The notes under the pieces were generated by a model. It saw only the letters and a program-made list of their open reading frames with translations. It ran no database searches and had not been told where the DNA came from. A stretch of DNA of 50,171 nt from Planctomycetota bacterium (GTDB lineage Bacteria > Planctomycetota > Brocadiia > Brocadiales > Brocadiaceae): contig VGXV01000025.1 of assembly GCA_016873165.1 (NCBI GenBank), positions 1 through 50,171 of the forward strand. The letters run 5' to 3'. Made by a program: the position numbers and the translations under genes. Shown piece by piece: positions 8,153 through 16,819 of the stretch; the stretch's first letter is position 1; each line of letters begins with the position of its first letter.

Positions 8153-9877
8153 ATGTATTTACTATTTGACAGGAAACCAGTGCATTATAACCGGACACCG
8201 ATTTTAGCTATATTGATTACTCTCGCTTTTTTAATTCTTCCCGCGTTCACAAAATTGCCGGTTGCCCGGGCACATGATTGCGGCCCTGAACGTATAGAGA
8301 TGACCGTTGGAGAGACAACTACATGGACAATTACTTCCGATCAGTCAGAACAGGAAGCATTAACTTTGTACCGTTTTACTACAAGAACGGGAAGCGATGT
8401 TTTTACAATAACATCGCCTCCTACTGAAATAGTGGGCGGCTACGAACAATTCTATGCTGTTGATTGTGTGCTTACTATAACTGCAATAGGTGAAGGCGAA
8501 GGCACGTTTGGAGTTGTTTGGAGCTATGAACCAACTGGAGGCAGTGGTTATTGTTTTGCTAATGTTGTTGTGAAATCTGCAACTAACACTACGCCGACGC
8601 AAACACCAACACCAACCCAAACTCCAACGGAAACCCAAATACCAACAGCAACTCACACTCCAACTCATTATCCAACTCCAACACCAACTCCAACACCAAC
8701 TCCAACACCGTCACCGACACCCGTGTTCGAAGAAATCGCTGAGGTTTCAAGTAAAAAAGATCATAGCTTGGCGTTGGTATTATCTGGTGCTTATGAAGGT
8801 AAAGTTTGGGCATGGGGACGAAATACCTATGGACAATTGGGAGACGGGACAGTCTCAGATAGCAACTCACCTGTCCAGGTATGCAATCTTGAGGATGTTA
8901 TAGCTATTTCAGCCGGAGGAGAACATAGTCTTGCATTAAGAAAAGATGGCACGGTCTGGGCATGGGGATGGAATCATTACGGTCAATTAGGCGATGGAAC
9001 TACTACAGACAGTAATATTCCTGTGCAAGTGAGTATCGGGGATGTTTCAGCTATCGCAGCTGGAGGATTCTATAGCCTTGCGCTTAAGAAGGACGGTACG
9101 GTGTGGGCGTGGGGAAATAATTCTGATGGCCAACTGGGAGACGGAACCACATCTGACAAAATAACTCCTGTACAGGTGAGTGACATTAGCGATGTCAGTA
9201 CTATTGCCGCAGGTTGGGAACATAGTCTTGCCTTAAAAAATGGTGCGATCTGGGCATGGGGAAATAATTCATATGGACAATTAGGCAATAAGAATCAGGC
9301 AGCAGATGATATACAAACTACTCCAATACCGGTGAATGAACTGAACAATGTTTCTGCTATTGCAGGAGGGTGGTGGCATACACTGGCCGTAAAGAAAGGG
9401 AGGGTTTGGGCATGGGGAAATAACAATTTTGGCCAGTTAGGGAATGGAACAACCGGGAATTATAAGGATACGCCTGTAAAGGTTAAAAACATCAATAATA
9501 TTATAGATGTTGCCGGGGGAGAATATCACAGCCTTGCCTTGAAAAATAATGGTAAAGTAGTTTCATGGGGGTACAATCTGAATGGACAACTTGGAGACGG
9601 AACTAACACTGACAGAAAAAAACCTGTGTCAGTAAAGAAACTTAAAAATATTTTTGATATTACAGCCGGAGGGAGTTATATCCTTGTAGCGAGAAAAACG
9701 AAAAAAGAAGATGTAGAAACTTATACCCTCTGGTCGTGTGGAAGTAATTCTTATGGACAGTTAGGAGATGGAACAAATATTGATGAAAATATTCCTGTAA
9801 TGGTGAAAGATCTTATAACGGGCTCTTGTATGACACCTGTACCAACACAAACTCCCATACCATCCCCATCTAATTGA
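8153..9877 (+). CDS. secreted RCC1-repeat beta-propeller protein with Thr/Pro linker
   Basis: A 574-residue protein. Residues 1-40 form a signal peptide ending VARA. Residues about 41-142 form a beta-rich domain with two cysteines (EMTVGETTTWTI start). Residues about 143-190 are a low-complexity Thr-Pro linker, followed by seven RCC1-type repeats of about 50 residues, each with a W-[AS]-W/C-G-x-N-x-x-G-Q-L-G core. Seven repeats can close one propeller. The C-terminus is another short Thr/Pro tail. Bacterial RCC1 propellers act as binding or inhibitory surface proteins. The ligand here is unknown. An AAAGGAG ribosome binding site precedes the ATG. It lies 117 bases after the broken SARP-type regulator and may once have been its target. 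Confidence 0.88.
   Translation: MYLLFDRKPVHYNRTPILAILITLAFLILPAFTKLPVARAHDCGPERIEMTVGETTTWTITSDQSEQEALTLYRFTTRTGSDVFTITSPPTEIVGGYEQFYAVDCVLTITAIGEGEGTFGVVWSYEPTGGSGYCFANVVVKSATNTTPTQTPTPTQTPTETQIPTATHTPTHYPTPTPTPTPTPTPSPTPVFEEIAEVSSKKDHSLALVLSGAYEGKVWAWGRNTYGQLGDGTVSDSNSPVQVCNLEDVIAISAGGEHSLALRKDGTVWAWGWNHYGQLGDGTTTDSNIPVQVSIGDVSAIAAGGFYSLALKKDGTVWAWGNNSDGQLGDGTTSDKITPVQVSDISDVSTIAAGWEHSLALKNGAIWAWGNNSYGQLGNKNQAADDIQTTPIPVNELNNVSAIAGGWWHTLAVKKGRVWAWGNNNFGQLGNGTTGNYKDTPVKVKNINNIIDVAGGEYHSLALKNNGKVVSWGYNLNGQLGDGTNTDRKKPVSVKKLKNIFDITAGGSYILVARKTKKEDVETYTLWSCGSNSYGQLGDGTNIDENIPVMVKDLITGSCMTPVPTQTPIPSPSN
8588..8716. repeat. CCAACWCCAA-type microsatellite coding a Thr-Pro linker
   Basis: Tandem CCAACTCCAACA-like hexamers encode alternating Thr and Pro in the RCC1 protein. 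The purest part is near 8672-8708, where slippage could change linker length without a frameshift only in steps of three. Confidence 0.7.
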
Positions 9878-10005
9878 TCGTGAAAAAAGTAATGGGGATA
9901 TAGGAATTATTGTATCGTTAGGATTATTTTCCATATAAAGGTGTATAAAGGTATCGAGTTTTTATTATTGGCAAATTGCCTTTGTTCAGGGCAACGTCTG
10001 TAGAC

Positions 10006-10034
10006 TGTAGAGCGAAGAGCCTCTTCGCTCTACA
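10006..10034. repeat. REP-like hairpin, upstream of the RAYT gene
   Basis: A 14-bp perfect stem (TGTAGAGCGAAGAG and its complement) with a GTAG foot on the left and CTAC on the right. The same arm recurs at 10501-10529 inside the transposase gene. Confidence 0.8.
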
Positions 10035-10083
10035 CACTTTTTGCAGACCTTATCAAGAACGAAAATACGAGATAAAAGGAAAT

Positions 10084-10110
10084 GTAGTGCGACGAGATTC
10101 GTCGCACTAC
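10084..10110. repeat. REP-like hairpin, immediately upstream of the RAYT gene
   Basis: GTAGTGCGACGA at 10084-10095 pairs with 10099-10110 around a 3-base loop. It ends 10 bases before the RAYT start codon. The arm recurs at 10744-10764 inside the gene. Confidence 0.8.
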
Positions 10111-10120
10111 GGGTATTATT

Positions 10121-10894
10121 ATGAAAGACAGCCACGTATTCTATCGGCGCAATCTTCCCCATTACCACCCTGCACATGCAACATTTTTCATAACGTTTCG
10201 TTTGGCTGGGTCGCTTCCCGCGGAGGTTATTGCCCGTTTAAAAGAGGAACGCCGTCAGGATGAAAAATTGCTTCTCTCTAATAAGGACAGAAATACGAGG
10301 CGAAAGGAAATCGGTGATTTGCACAAGCGGTATTTTGCCAATTTTGATACGCTGCTTGACAAGGCTGTGAATAGTCCGAGTTGGTTGCGGGATGAGCATG
10401 TCGCTAACATGGTCGCCGAAGCAATGCATTTCCGGGACAAGAAAGTATATGATTTGCTCGCATACTGCATTATGCCTAATCATGTGCATATGGTTTTCGC
10501 TGTAGAGCGAAGTGGCACTTCGCTCTACAAAATTCTGCAATCATTAAAGTCGTACACGGCAAGGGAAGCAAACAAACTCCTCGACCGTAGCGGCGCCTTC
10601 TGGCAGCACGAAAGCTATGACCATGTTGTGCGTGATGGAAAGGAACTGAAACAGGTCGTAAATTATGTTTTATACAATCCTGTAAAGGCTGGTCTGGTTT
10701 CAAGCTATAATCAGTGGAAATGGAGCTACGTACAGATAGCATCGTGCGACGAACCTCGTCGCACTACAAAAAGTTGTGCGGTAATGGCTGACGGTTTCAT
10801 GAAACAGGGAATGGCGTTATGCCGAAACGCGGAAATACGATTTTACAATTTATACTGCTGTGGCATGTTGTTTTCCTGTCGGCCTTGTCTCTGA
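10121..10894 (+). CDS. REP-associated tyrosine transposase (RAYT, Y1/IS200-like)
   Basis: A 257-residue protein with the RAYT/Y1_Tnp plan: an N-terminal HYHPAHATFFITFRL, a basic helical insert, then MPNHVHMVF carrying the HUH metal motif. Next come the catalytic-Tyr helix (SLKSYTA) and the FWQHESYDHVVRD and YVLYNPVKAGLV blocks typical of RAYTs. Such enzymes cut single-stranded DNA at REP hairpins and spread them. Two REP-like hairpins lie upstream and two lie within the coding region. One (10501-10529) adds VERSGTSLY just after the HUH motif. The other (10744-10764) starts a C-terminal tail of about 50 residues (after SYVQIAS) that does not resemble the family. The ending was therefore probably altered by repeat insertion, and activity is uncertain. 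Confidence 0.85.
   Translation: MKDSHVFYRRNLPHYHPAHATFFITFRLAGSLPAEVIARLKEERRQDEKLLLSNKDRNTRRKEIGDLHKRYFANFDTLLDKAVNSPSWLRDEHVANMVAEAMHFRDKKVYDLLAYCIMPNHVHMVFAVERSGTSLYKILQSLKSYTAREANKLLDRSGAFWQHESYDHVVRDGKELKQVVNYVLYNPVKAGLVSSYNQWKWSYVQIASCDEPRRTTKSCAVMADGFMKQGMALCRNAEIRFYNLYCCGMLFSCRPCL
10501..10529. repeat. REP-like hairpin inside the RAYT coding sequence
   Basis: 14 bases (10501-10514) pair perfectly with 10516-10529. The sequence matches the hairpin at 10006-10034 except near the loop. It is read in frame without a stop. Confidence 0.8.
10744..10764. repeat. REP-like hairpin near the 3' end of the RAYT gene
   Basis: GTGCGACGA (10744-10752) pairs with 10756-10764 around ACC, and CTAC follows on the right. 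It matches the hairpin at 10084-10110. Confidence 0.75.
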
Positions 10895-11031
10895 ATGTAC
10901 ATGCCGGCAGTGAAGAAGCTGTCTCCCTGTTTATCCCCGTTGCCTCCGGGTATTTGCCTTCAGACGAAGATGCGGCCATGATGATGCCTCTACTACCGGA
11001 ATATTTAGCGATTCATTTGGAAATAGTATAG
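10819..11031 (+). CDS. possible small exported protein, 70 residues
   Basis: It overlaps the end of the transposase gene in another frame. It begins MPKRGNTILQ, followed by a hydrophobic stretch and a plausible signal-peptidase site (NVHAG, residues 26-30), then about 40 unremarkable residues. Weak AGGGA upstream. No family is recognised. It may be the remnant of a gene truncated by the repeat/transposase insertion rather than a full gene. Confidence 0.3.
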   Translation: MPKRGNTILQFILLWHVVFLSALSLNVHAGSEEAVSLFIPVASGYLPSDEDAAMMMPLLPEYLAIHLEIV

Positions 11032-11135
11032 ACTTTAAATACTGTTGACTAATGAAACAAATTTGATTAGAGTAGTTTACGTTTAAGGGCCATTTCACAT
11101 AATTATTTCATTAAACACATCGTTATCGTTCAATT

Positions 11136-11984
11136 TTGAATAGTTTAGCAGTAAAAACAGAAGGTCTTACAAAAGTTTACAAAGATTTTTGGAAACGCAA
11201 AAGTGTTTCCGCCCTGACAAACCTGAACCTTGAAATTAAGCACGGAGAAATATTCGGTCTATTAGGACCAAACGGGTCGGGAAAAACCACCACCGTGAAA
11301 TTGCTCCTTGGATTCCTGCACCCTACCCGCGGCAAGTCATGGTTATTAGATGAACCTTCCGGCCATGTAAAAACGAAAAACAAAATCGGTTTTTTACCGG
11401 AAGAATCCTACTTATATAAATTTTTAACTGCGGAAGAGATTCTGGATTTTTATGGAAAACTTTTCAATCTTTCAAGAAAAGAAAGACAAAAAAGAATCGA
11501 CGAATTAATTCATATTGTCGGATTACACCCTTACCGAAAACGTCTTTTGAGCAAATACTCAAAAGGGATGTTGCGAAGAATCGGCCTTGCGCAGGCGATA
11601 ATAAATGACCCGGAATTAATTATATTGGATGAACCGACAAGCGGTCTCGATCCGTTAGGCCGCCGGGAAATAAAAGAACTGATACGCACATTGAACCAGC
11701 AGGGCAAAACCATATTGTTAAGCTCCCATTTATTATCAGACGTGCAAAGTATTTGTAATAGGATAGCGATTCTCAATAACGGCGTTTTGCAGGTGACCGG
11801 CAAAGTGAATGAGTTGCTTTCCCGAAGCGACGTAACGGAGTTCCTGGTTAAAAACCTTTCCGACAGCGACCTGGAATCCGTAAAAGAATTTATCCGGGGC
11901 AAAAACGGCGAAGTAATTTCCATGCATCCGCATCTCTCAACGCTTGAGGAATTGTTTGTTAACATCATACAACACCGCAAATAG
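11136..11984 (+). CDS. ABC transporter ATP-binding protein
   Basis: A 282-residue ATPase with Walker A GPNGSGKTT (residues 44-52), a Q-loop-region LPEESYLYKFLTAEE, signature YSKGMLRRIGLAQA, Walker B LIILDEPTSGLDP and the H-loop LLSSHLLSDVQ. The C-terminal extension is typical of ABC-2 exporters of the CcmA/NatA/NosF kind. It powers the membrane protein encoded 21 bases downstream. The start is a TTG at 11136, because no ATG precedes the conserved N-terminus. The upstream A+T-rich 100 bases probably hold the promoter of this three-gene operon. The substrate is unknown. Confidence 0.9.
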   Translation: MNSLAVKTEGLTKVYKDFWKRKSVSALTNLNLEIKHGEIFGLLGPNGSGKTTTVKLLLGFLHPTRGKSWLLDEPSGHVKTKNKIGFLPEESYLYKFLTAEEILDFYGKLFNLSRKERQKRIDELIHIVGLHPYRKRLLSKYSKGMLRRIGLAQAIINDPELIILDEPTSGLDPLGRREIKELIRTLNQQGKTILLSSHLLSDVQSICNRIAILNNGVLQVTGKVNELLSRSDVTEFLVKNLSDSDLESVKEFIRGKNGEVISMHPHLSTLEELFVNIIQHRK

Positions 11985-12005
11985 ATTCTTTTTTCGTTCG
12001 GACTG

Positions 12006-13286
12006 ATGATACTGACCCTTGCCATCCATACAGTAAGAGAGGCGATAAGAAAAAAAATACCTCATATATTAATCAGCCTCGGCGCCATTGTTTTGGCAAT
12101 ATCTCCATTCATTTCAACAACACATGAACCCGACGCATTGCCAAAAATAATGCTAACAGTATTTTTTCAGGCAGTGGCGCTTTTGTGCGTGACAGGAATT
12201 ATTCTCTTTTCCGCTGTTTCATTGCCGCATGATATTGAAAACAAAACCATCTTTAGCATTCTTTCAAAACCTGTCTCTCAATTTAAATTTGTTGCCGGCA
12301 GAACTCTTGGTTTTGCGTTGTTGGCAGCTTTTATCTTAGTTGCGTTGGGTCTCGTCAATATCATTTCTGTTTTTTTTGCTTCCGCTCATCTGCCGCCGGA
12401 ACACAGAGGCATTTTCAAGGCGCGTAAAGAATTTGGTGCGCATCATTTTCATATTCAGGGGAAAATACACCATGAAAAGGAAGGTATTCGATGGGTCATG
12501 GGCGGGAGAGAAGGAATAGCAATATGGCATTTTTCCCATTTGCACGAAAAAGCAAAAAATATTCCTCCCTTCGAGGTTGAGCTTCGTCTTAAACTGGACA
12601 GCAGCAGGAATGTCGCGGATACGATTCCTCTTTCGATTGGAATCGAAGGAATTCAGTCAAAAGAAAACAAGACAGAACTTGTTTCTGCAAAAGCGGATGA
12701 GACGGTGACACTCGGCATACCTCCCGAAATTATCAGGAAAAACAATGACATTAAAATAACGGTTTTTCCGACCCTTACTGCCGACTATATTGGCACAGCG
12801 CACAATACTATCAAGGTTTTTTCCATACAAAAAGGGTTCGTGTTCAATTATGCAAAGGCATTAGCCATTACTTTCTTAAAATTTCTGCTGATAATTGCCA
12901 TTGCCGTGATGGGTTCCGCGTATCTTTCGGCGTTTGTCAGCATTTTATCGGCATTTGCAGTGTTCTTATGCGGGCATTTGCTGGATTTTATAAAGGATTT
13001 CTCGTTGCTCCTGCATCATTCCGGCGCACATGAACACGGGCTGCCCGGGATGATTAAAAAACCCTCTGGTTTCATGATCTATATGGATTACTTCTTTAAA
13101 AAACCCTTAGAATGGATTTCATTTATTTTGCCCGATTTCAAAAAATTTGATATCCTGTCATATCTTTTAAAAGGTATAGATATTCCTATAGAAACCATTG
13201 GATTCTCAGCAGGATATACGGTATTATATGTAGCGATCTGTACTCTAATTTCTTACATCCTCTTAAAAAAGAGGGAATTTTTCTGA
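12006..13286 (+). CDS. ABC-2-type transporter permease
   Basis: A 426-residue membrane protein. Helices lie near residues 20-40, 48-70 and 97-122. A large non-membrane domain of about 150 residues (roughly 125-275) follows, then three or more C-terminal helices (LLIIAIAVMGSAYLSAF onward) and a last helix before a Lys/Arg-rich end. This plan fits an ABC-2 exporter subunit with a big extracytoplasmic insert. It lies 21 bases after the ATPase gene and 7 bases before the next gene, so an operon is near certain. Histidine-rich HHSGAHEHG near residue 340 is unusual and could bind metal. The substrate cannot be assigned. Confidence 0.82.
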   Translation: MILTLAIHTVREAIRKKIPHILISLGAIVLAISPFISTTHEPDALPKIMLTVFFQAVALLCVTGIILFSAVSLPHDIENKTIFSILSKPVSQFKFVAGRTLGFALLAAFILVALGLVNIISVFFASAHLPPEHRGIFKARKEFGAHHFHIQGKIHHEKEGIRWVMGGREGIAIWHFSHLHEKAKNIPPFEVELRLKLDSSRNVADTIPLSIGIEGIQSKENKTELVSAKADETVTLGIPPEIIRKNNDIKITVFPTLTADYIGTAHNTIKVFSIQKGFVFNYAKALAITFLKFLLIIAIAVMGSAYLSAFVSILSAFAVFLCGHLLDFIKDFSLLLHHSGAHEHGLPGMIKKPSGFMIYMDYFFKKPLEWISFILPDFKKFDILSYLLKGIDIPIETIGFSAGYTVLYVAICTLISYILLKKREFF

Positions 13287-13293
13287 ATATTGG

Positions 13294-14124
13294 ATGCTGC
13301 GAAAAGGACGTTTATTTTTATATGCACTGTTGTGCATTATTTTTTTTGTTAACATAGGGGTGCTCTCTTTTCGTAATACATCGACAGTGACGTCGGCAAA
13401 TTATTCTCCCGCAGAAACAATTCCCTTGCTTTTGTCGGGAGGCATCCGGGGAATAATTGTTGACTTTCTTTGGGTCAGGGCGCTTGCCAGGCATGAGGAA
13501 AAAAAATATTATGAATTGTTGACTATTAACAATTCAATCTCTAAACTACAGCCTGATTTCCCTGCTGTTTGGATCTTTCAGGCATGGAATATGGCATATA
13601 ATATTGCCCACGAATGGGATTCGCCTCAAAACAAATGGAAATGGATTAAGGCTGGATTACATTTTGCGAAGAAAGGGGCATCAAAAAATCCTCATAACGG
13701 CGATCTTTTTTTTGAATTGGGATATATGTATTCGCATTTATTTGATGAGCGGTACTTTAAATATTCTGCATACAACAGGAAACAATTGAAAAAAGAAGAG
13801 GGAGAAGATAATTACGACGCCTCACTTTTCTGGATGAGAAAGTCTGTTTTAAACGCGCCAAAGTTGAGAAATATTACTGCGATAGAAAGGTACATTTGTC
13901 ATACCCTTTGGAAAGCTGCGTTATGTGCTGAAACAGAAGGAAGATACGACAATGCCCTTGAGTACGTTGAATCTGCCGTAAAGGAATGGAAGGCATATCA
14001 TGAAAAACATCCCCAGGATACGCTGGTGGATGTGCACAAGGTAATTAAAAGGCTGGAAGAAAAAAAAATGGTTCTGCAGGATACATTACAGAAAACAGAT
14101 ACTTCTGTTTTGCAAAACTGGTAA
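13294..14124 (+). CDS. membrane-anchored TPR-like helical protein, exporter-associated
   Basis: A 276-residue protein with one N-terminal transmembrane helix (LFLYALLCIIFFVNIGVL). A Trp/Tyr-rich alpha-helical body follows that resembles TPR solenoids (WIFQAWNMAYNIAHEWD, LFFELGYMYSHLF, YDNALEYVESAVKEW). No enzymatic motif is visible. It starts 7 bases after the permease and is the last gene of the ABC operon. I infer that it docks on the extracytoplasmic side of the exporter. The family is unnamed to me. GIRGIIVDFLWVRA near residue 50 is a likely conserved signature to search with. Confidence 0.7.
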   Translation: MLRKGRLFLYALLCIIFFVNIGVLSFRNTSTVTSANYSPAETIPLLLSGGIRGIIVDFLWVRALARHEEKKYYELLTINNSISKLQPDFPAVWIFQAWNMAYNIAHEWDSPQNKWKWIKAGLHFAKKGASKNPHNGDLFFELGYMYSHLFDERYFKYSAYNRKQLKKEEGEDNYDASLFWMRKSVLNAPKLRNITAIERYICHTLWKAALCAETEGRYDNALEYVESAVKEWKAYHEKHPQDTLVDVHKVIKRLEEKKMVLQDTLQKTDTSVLQNW

Positions 14125-14247
14125 AAAACACCCTTTTCATGAACGTAAATTTTGATTATAGTTAACAGCGTGTATCGTTGTATATTTTAATTTGTAATAT
14201 GTATAAATTAAGGGATTAGTTGGAAGAAAGGAGAATGATGTAAGTCG

Positions 14248-16677
14248 ATGAATAATTTTTTGCGTATTTTTAACCGTATCGTTAAAGTCAACCGTGTGAG
14301 TATCACAATGATACTTTTGATGTTGACCATTTTTATTTTCGGAATAGTAAAGTCCGATATTTTTTCTCACATTGCTCAGGCTCAGACATCCGCAAAGGTA
14401 AGCGCGGAGAAGCCGGCATTTGATATCGGAGAAACGACACAGACAGAACACCCTCTGTTTGAAATGGGCAGTTCGGGGAAAAACATGCCGGAAGATTCCC
14501 GTTCAATACCAGTGCTCTGGTGGATTGCGCCAATTGGATCATTATGCGCCCTCTTCTACGCAATGAAATTTTACAAAAGCGTCATGAAGAATCCCGAAGG
14601 AAATGAAAAAATGATTTCCATTGCAAAGCATGTTCGGGAGGGAGCTTACGCTTATCTAAGGCAACAATATAAAGTAATTGGTTTTTTCATTGTAGGCGCT
14701 TTTCTTGTGCTCCTTTTTATCTCATATGGATTGAATCTTCAATCGAAAGTAGTGCCTTTTGCATTTGTGTCCAGCGCTTTCTTATCAGGGCTTACCGGAT
14801 TTTTGGGAATGAAAACGGCAACAAGTGCAAATTCGAGAACTGCAGAAGGCGCAAGGAAATCATTAAACCAGGGGTTGCAAATTGCGTTTAGAAGCGGTGC
14901 GGTAATGGGTCTTGTAGTTGTAGGAATAGGACTCCTGGATATTTCCTTATGGTTTTTCGTATTTCGCAAATTTACAAATTTCACCTTGCTGGATATGGCG
15001 ATGATGTTGCCCTGCTTCGGTATAGGCGCAAGCTCTCAGGCATTATTTGCCAGGGTTGGAGGAGGAATTTATACAAAAGCCGCCGATGTCGGAGCCGACC
15101 TTGTAGGAAAGGTTGAAGCGGGGATTCCCGAAGATGATCCGAGAAACCCTGCAACAATCGCAGATAATGTCGGTGATAATGTCGGCGATGTGGCAGGAAT
15201 GGGAGCAGACTTGTATGAATCCTATTACAATTCAATGTTGGCATGTGCTGCACTAGCAATAACCGGCGGATTAGGCATTGCAGGCATGGTTCTTCCCATG
15301 ATATTGGCAGGAGTCGGCATTATTCTTTCCATTATAGGCATCTATACGGTAAAGACGAAAGAAGAGGCGACACAAAAAGAACTGTTGAAAGCGTTAGGCA
15401 AAGGAATTAATGTCAGTTCAGTTCTGATACTGATAACATCGGCAATCATTATTAAAATCATGCTGCCCCATAATTTTGGTATTTGGGGTTCCATTATTAC
15501 CGGACTCATTGCCGGTGTCATTATCGGAAAAGGCACGGAATATTACACCTCTTCAAATTATTCGCCGACAAAAGGCATTGCGGGACACGCAACCACCGGT
15601 CCTGCAACGGTTATTATCGATGGTATTGCAACAGGTATGAAATCAACTATTATCCCGGTGGTGACCATTTCGGCTGCAATTTTATTAAGCTTTGGCTTTG
15701 CCGGAGGTTTCGCAAATATCTCCCTCGGCCTTTACGGGATTGCCATTGCCGCAGTAAGCATGCTTTCCACCCTTGGCCTTACCCTTGCAACTGATGCCTA
15801 CGGGCCAATTGCCGATAATGCCGGTGGCAATGCGGAAATGAGCGGACTTGAGCCGTACGTCAGAGAAAGAACTGACGCGCTGGATGCTTTGGGAAACACC
15901 ACGGCGGCAACGGGAAAAGGTTTTGCGATTGGTTCTGCAGCTTTAACTGCATTGGCATTAATTGCCTCCTTTGTGGAACAAGTAAGACTGGGATTGGAAA
16001 ATGCGGGAATACATGTCTTAAAGGTTGCCGGCACGAGCATTGATGTGGCAAAAGCAACATTATCCGACCTTATGATCTCCATGGATATTACCTTAATTAA
16101 CCCGAAAGTGTTGATTGGCCTGTTTATCGGGGGATTAATTTCTTTTGTCTTTTGTGCAATGACGATGAAGGCCGTAGGACGTGCCGCGGGAAGCATGGTA
16201 GAAGAAGTACGAAGGCAATTCCGTGAAATTCCCGGAATAATGGAAGGGAAGAACCCGCCGGATTACGCTGCATGCGTCTCCATTAGCACAAAAGGGGCGC
16301 AAAAGGAAATGATGCTTCCTTCTATTCTGGCGCTTCTGGTGCCAATTGCAACGGGGTTGATGCTCGGAGTACCCGGAGTTGTCGGACTTCTTGCAGGAAG
16401 CTTAACAACGGGATTTCTGCTTGCGGTTTTCATGGCAAATGCCGGCGGCGCATGGGATAATGCAAAAAAATACATAGAAGGAGGAGCATTCGGGGGAAAA
16501 GGCTCCAGCGCACACAAGGCTGCTGTGGTCGGTGATACCGTAGGAGATCCATTCAAAGACACCTCAGGGCCATCATTAAATATTTTGTTGAAGTTGATGT
16601 CTATCGTATCGGTTGTTTTTGCAGGGATCACGCTGAAGTACTCGGATCAGATATGTTCTTTTTTACACCTTAATTAA
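14248..16677 (+). CDS. hppA: K+-dependent-type membrane-bound ion-pumping pyrophosphatase
   Basis: An 809-residue integral membrane pyrophosphatase that couples PPi hydrolysis to H+ or Na+ pumping. Family signatures are GADLVGKVEAGIPEDDPRNP and DNVGDNVGDVAGMGADLYES near residues 285-330, TDAYGPIADNAGGNAEM near 516-532, and VGDTVGDPFKDTSGPSLN near the C-terminus. Residues 549-557 read GNTTAATGK. Ala and Gly at the diagnostic positions mark the K+-dependent class, where the K+-independent class has Lys/Thr. The N-terminus carries an additional hydrophobic helix and about 35 polar residues ending near the first core helix, resembling a signal peptide. In anammox cells such a pump may work on the anammoxosome membrane (inference). 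The ribosome binding site AAAGGAG is 14 bases upstream and is followed by an ATG-ATG-TAA mini-ORF. Confidence 0.95.
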   Translation: MNNFLRIFNRIVKVNRVSITMILLMLTIFIFGIVKSDIFSHIAQAQTSAKVSAEKPAFDIGETTQTEHPLFEMGSSGKNMPEDSRSIPVLWWIAPIGSLCALFYAMKFYKSVMKNPEGNEKMISIAKHVREGAYAYLRQQYKVIGFFIVGAFLVLLFISYGLNLQSKVVPFAFVSSAFLSGLTGFLGMKTATSANSRTAEGARKSLNQGLQIAFRSGAVMGLVVVGIGLLDISLWFFVFRKFTNFTLLDMAMMLPCFGIGASSQALFARVGGGIYTKAADVGADLVGKVEAGIPEDDPRNPATIADNVGDNVGDVAGMGADLYESYYNSMLACAALAITGGLGIAGMVLPMILAGVGIILSIIGIYTVKTKEEATQKELLKALGKGINVSSVLILITSAIIIKIMLPHNFGIWGSIITGLIAGVIIGKGTEYYTSSNYSPTKGIAGHATTGPATVIIDGIATGMKSTIIPVVTISAAILLSFGFAGGFANISLGLYGIAIAAVSMLSTLGLTLATDAYGPIADNAGGNAEMSGLEPYVRERTDALDALGNTTAATGKGFAIGSAALTALALIASFVEQVRLGLENAGIHVLKVAGTSIDVAKATLSDLMISMDITLINPKVLIGLFIGGLISFVFCAMTMKAVGRAAGSMVEEVRRQFREIPGIMEGKNPPDYAACVSISTKGAQKEMMLPSILALLVPIATGLMLGVPGVVGLLAGSLTTGFLLAVFMANAGGAWDNAKKYIEGGAFGGKGSSAHKAAVVGDTVGDPFKDTSGPSLNILLKLMSIVSVVFAGITLKYSDQICSFLHLN

Positions 16678-16685
16678 CACAAACC

Positions 16686-16726
16686 AAAGCAGGGTGCTGA
16701 GTTGAAATATTCAGTACCCTGCTTTT
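16686..16726 (+). terminator. intrinsic terminator after hppA
   Basis: AAAGCAGGGTGCTGA at 16686-16700 pairs with 16711-16725, allowing a G-U pair, and is followed by T-rich sequence. It begins 9 bases after the hppA stop. Confidence 0.85.
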
Positions 16727-16819
16727 AAAATCTCTTCGTATGAAATTCGTATTTATTTTTGTTTAAACCAGCAACATATTCCCGATAATAAATTACTATC
16801 TTTCAGATAGGAGGTAATT

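Noticed and set aside
8588..8716. direct repeats as a CRISPR or VNTR element
   Set aside because: They are in frame and encode a normal Thr-Pro linker of a secreted protein.
14137..14451. 104-residue open frame on the minus strand overlapping the hppA start
   Set aside because: It is antisense to the conserved hppA N-terminus, lacks a ribosome binding site and reads as low-quality protein.
15798..16196. 132-residue antisense frame inside hppA
   Set aside because: It mirrors the codon bias of hppA and shows no homology.
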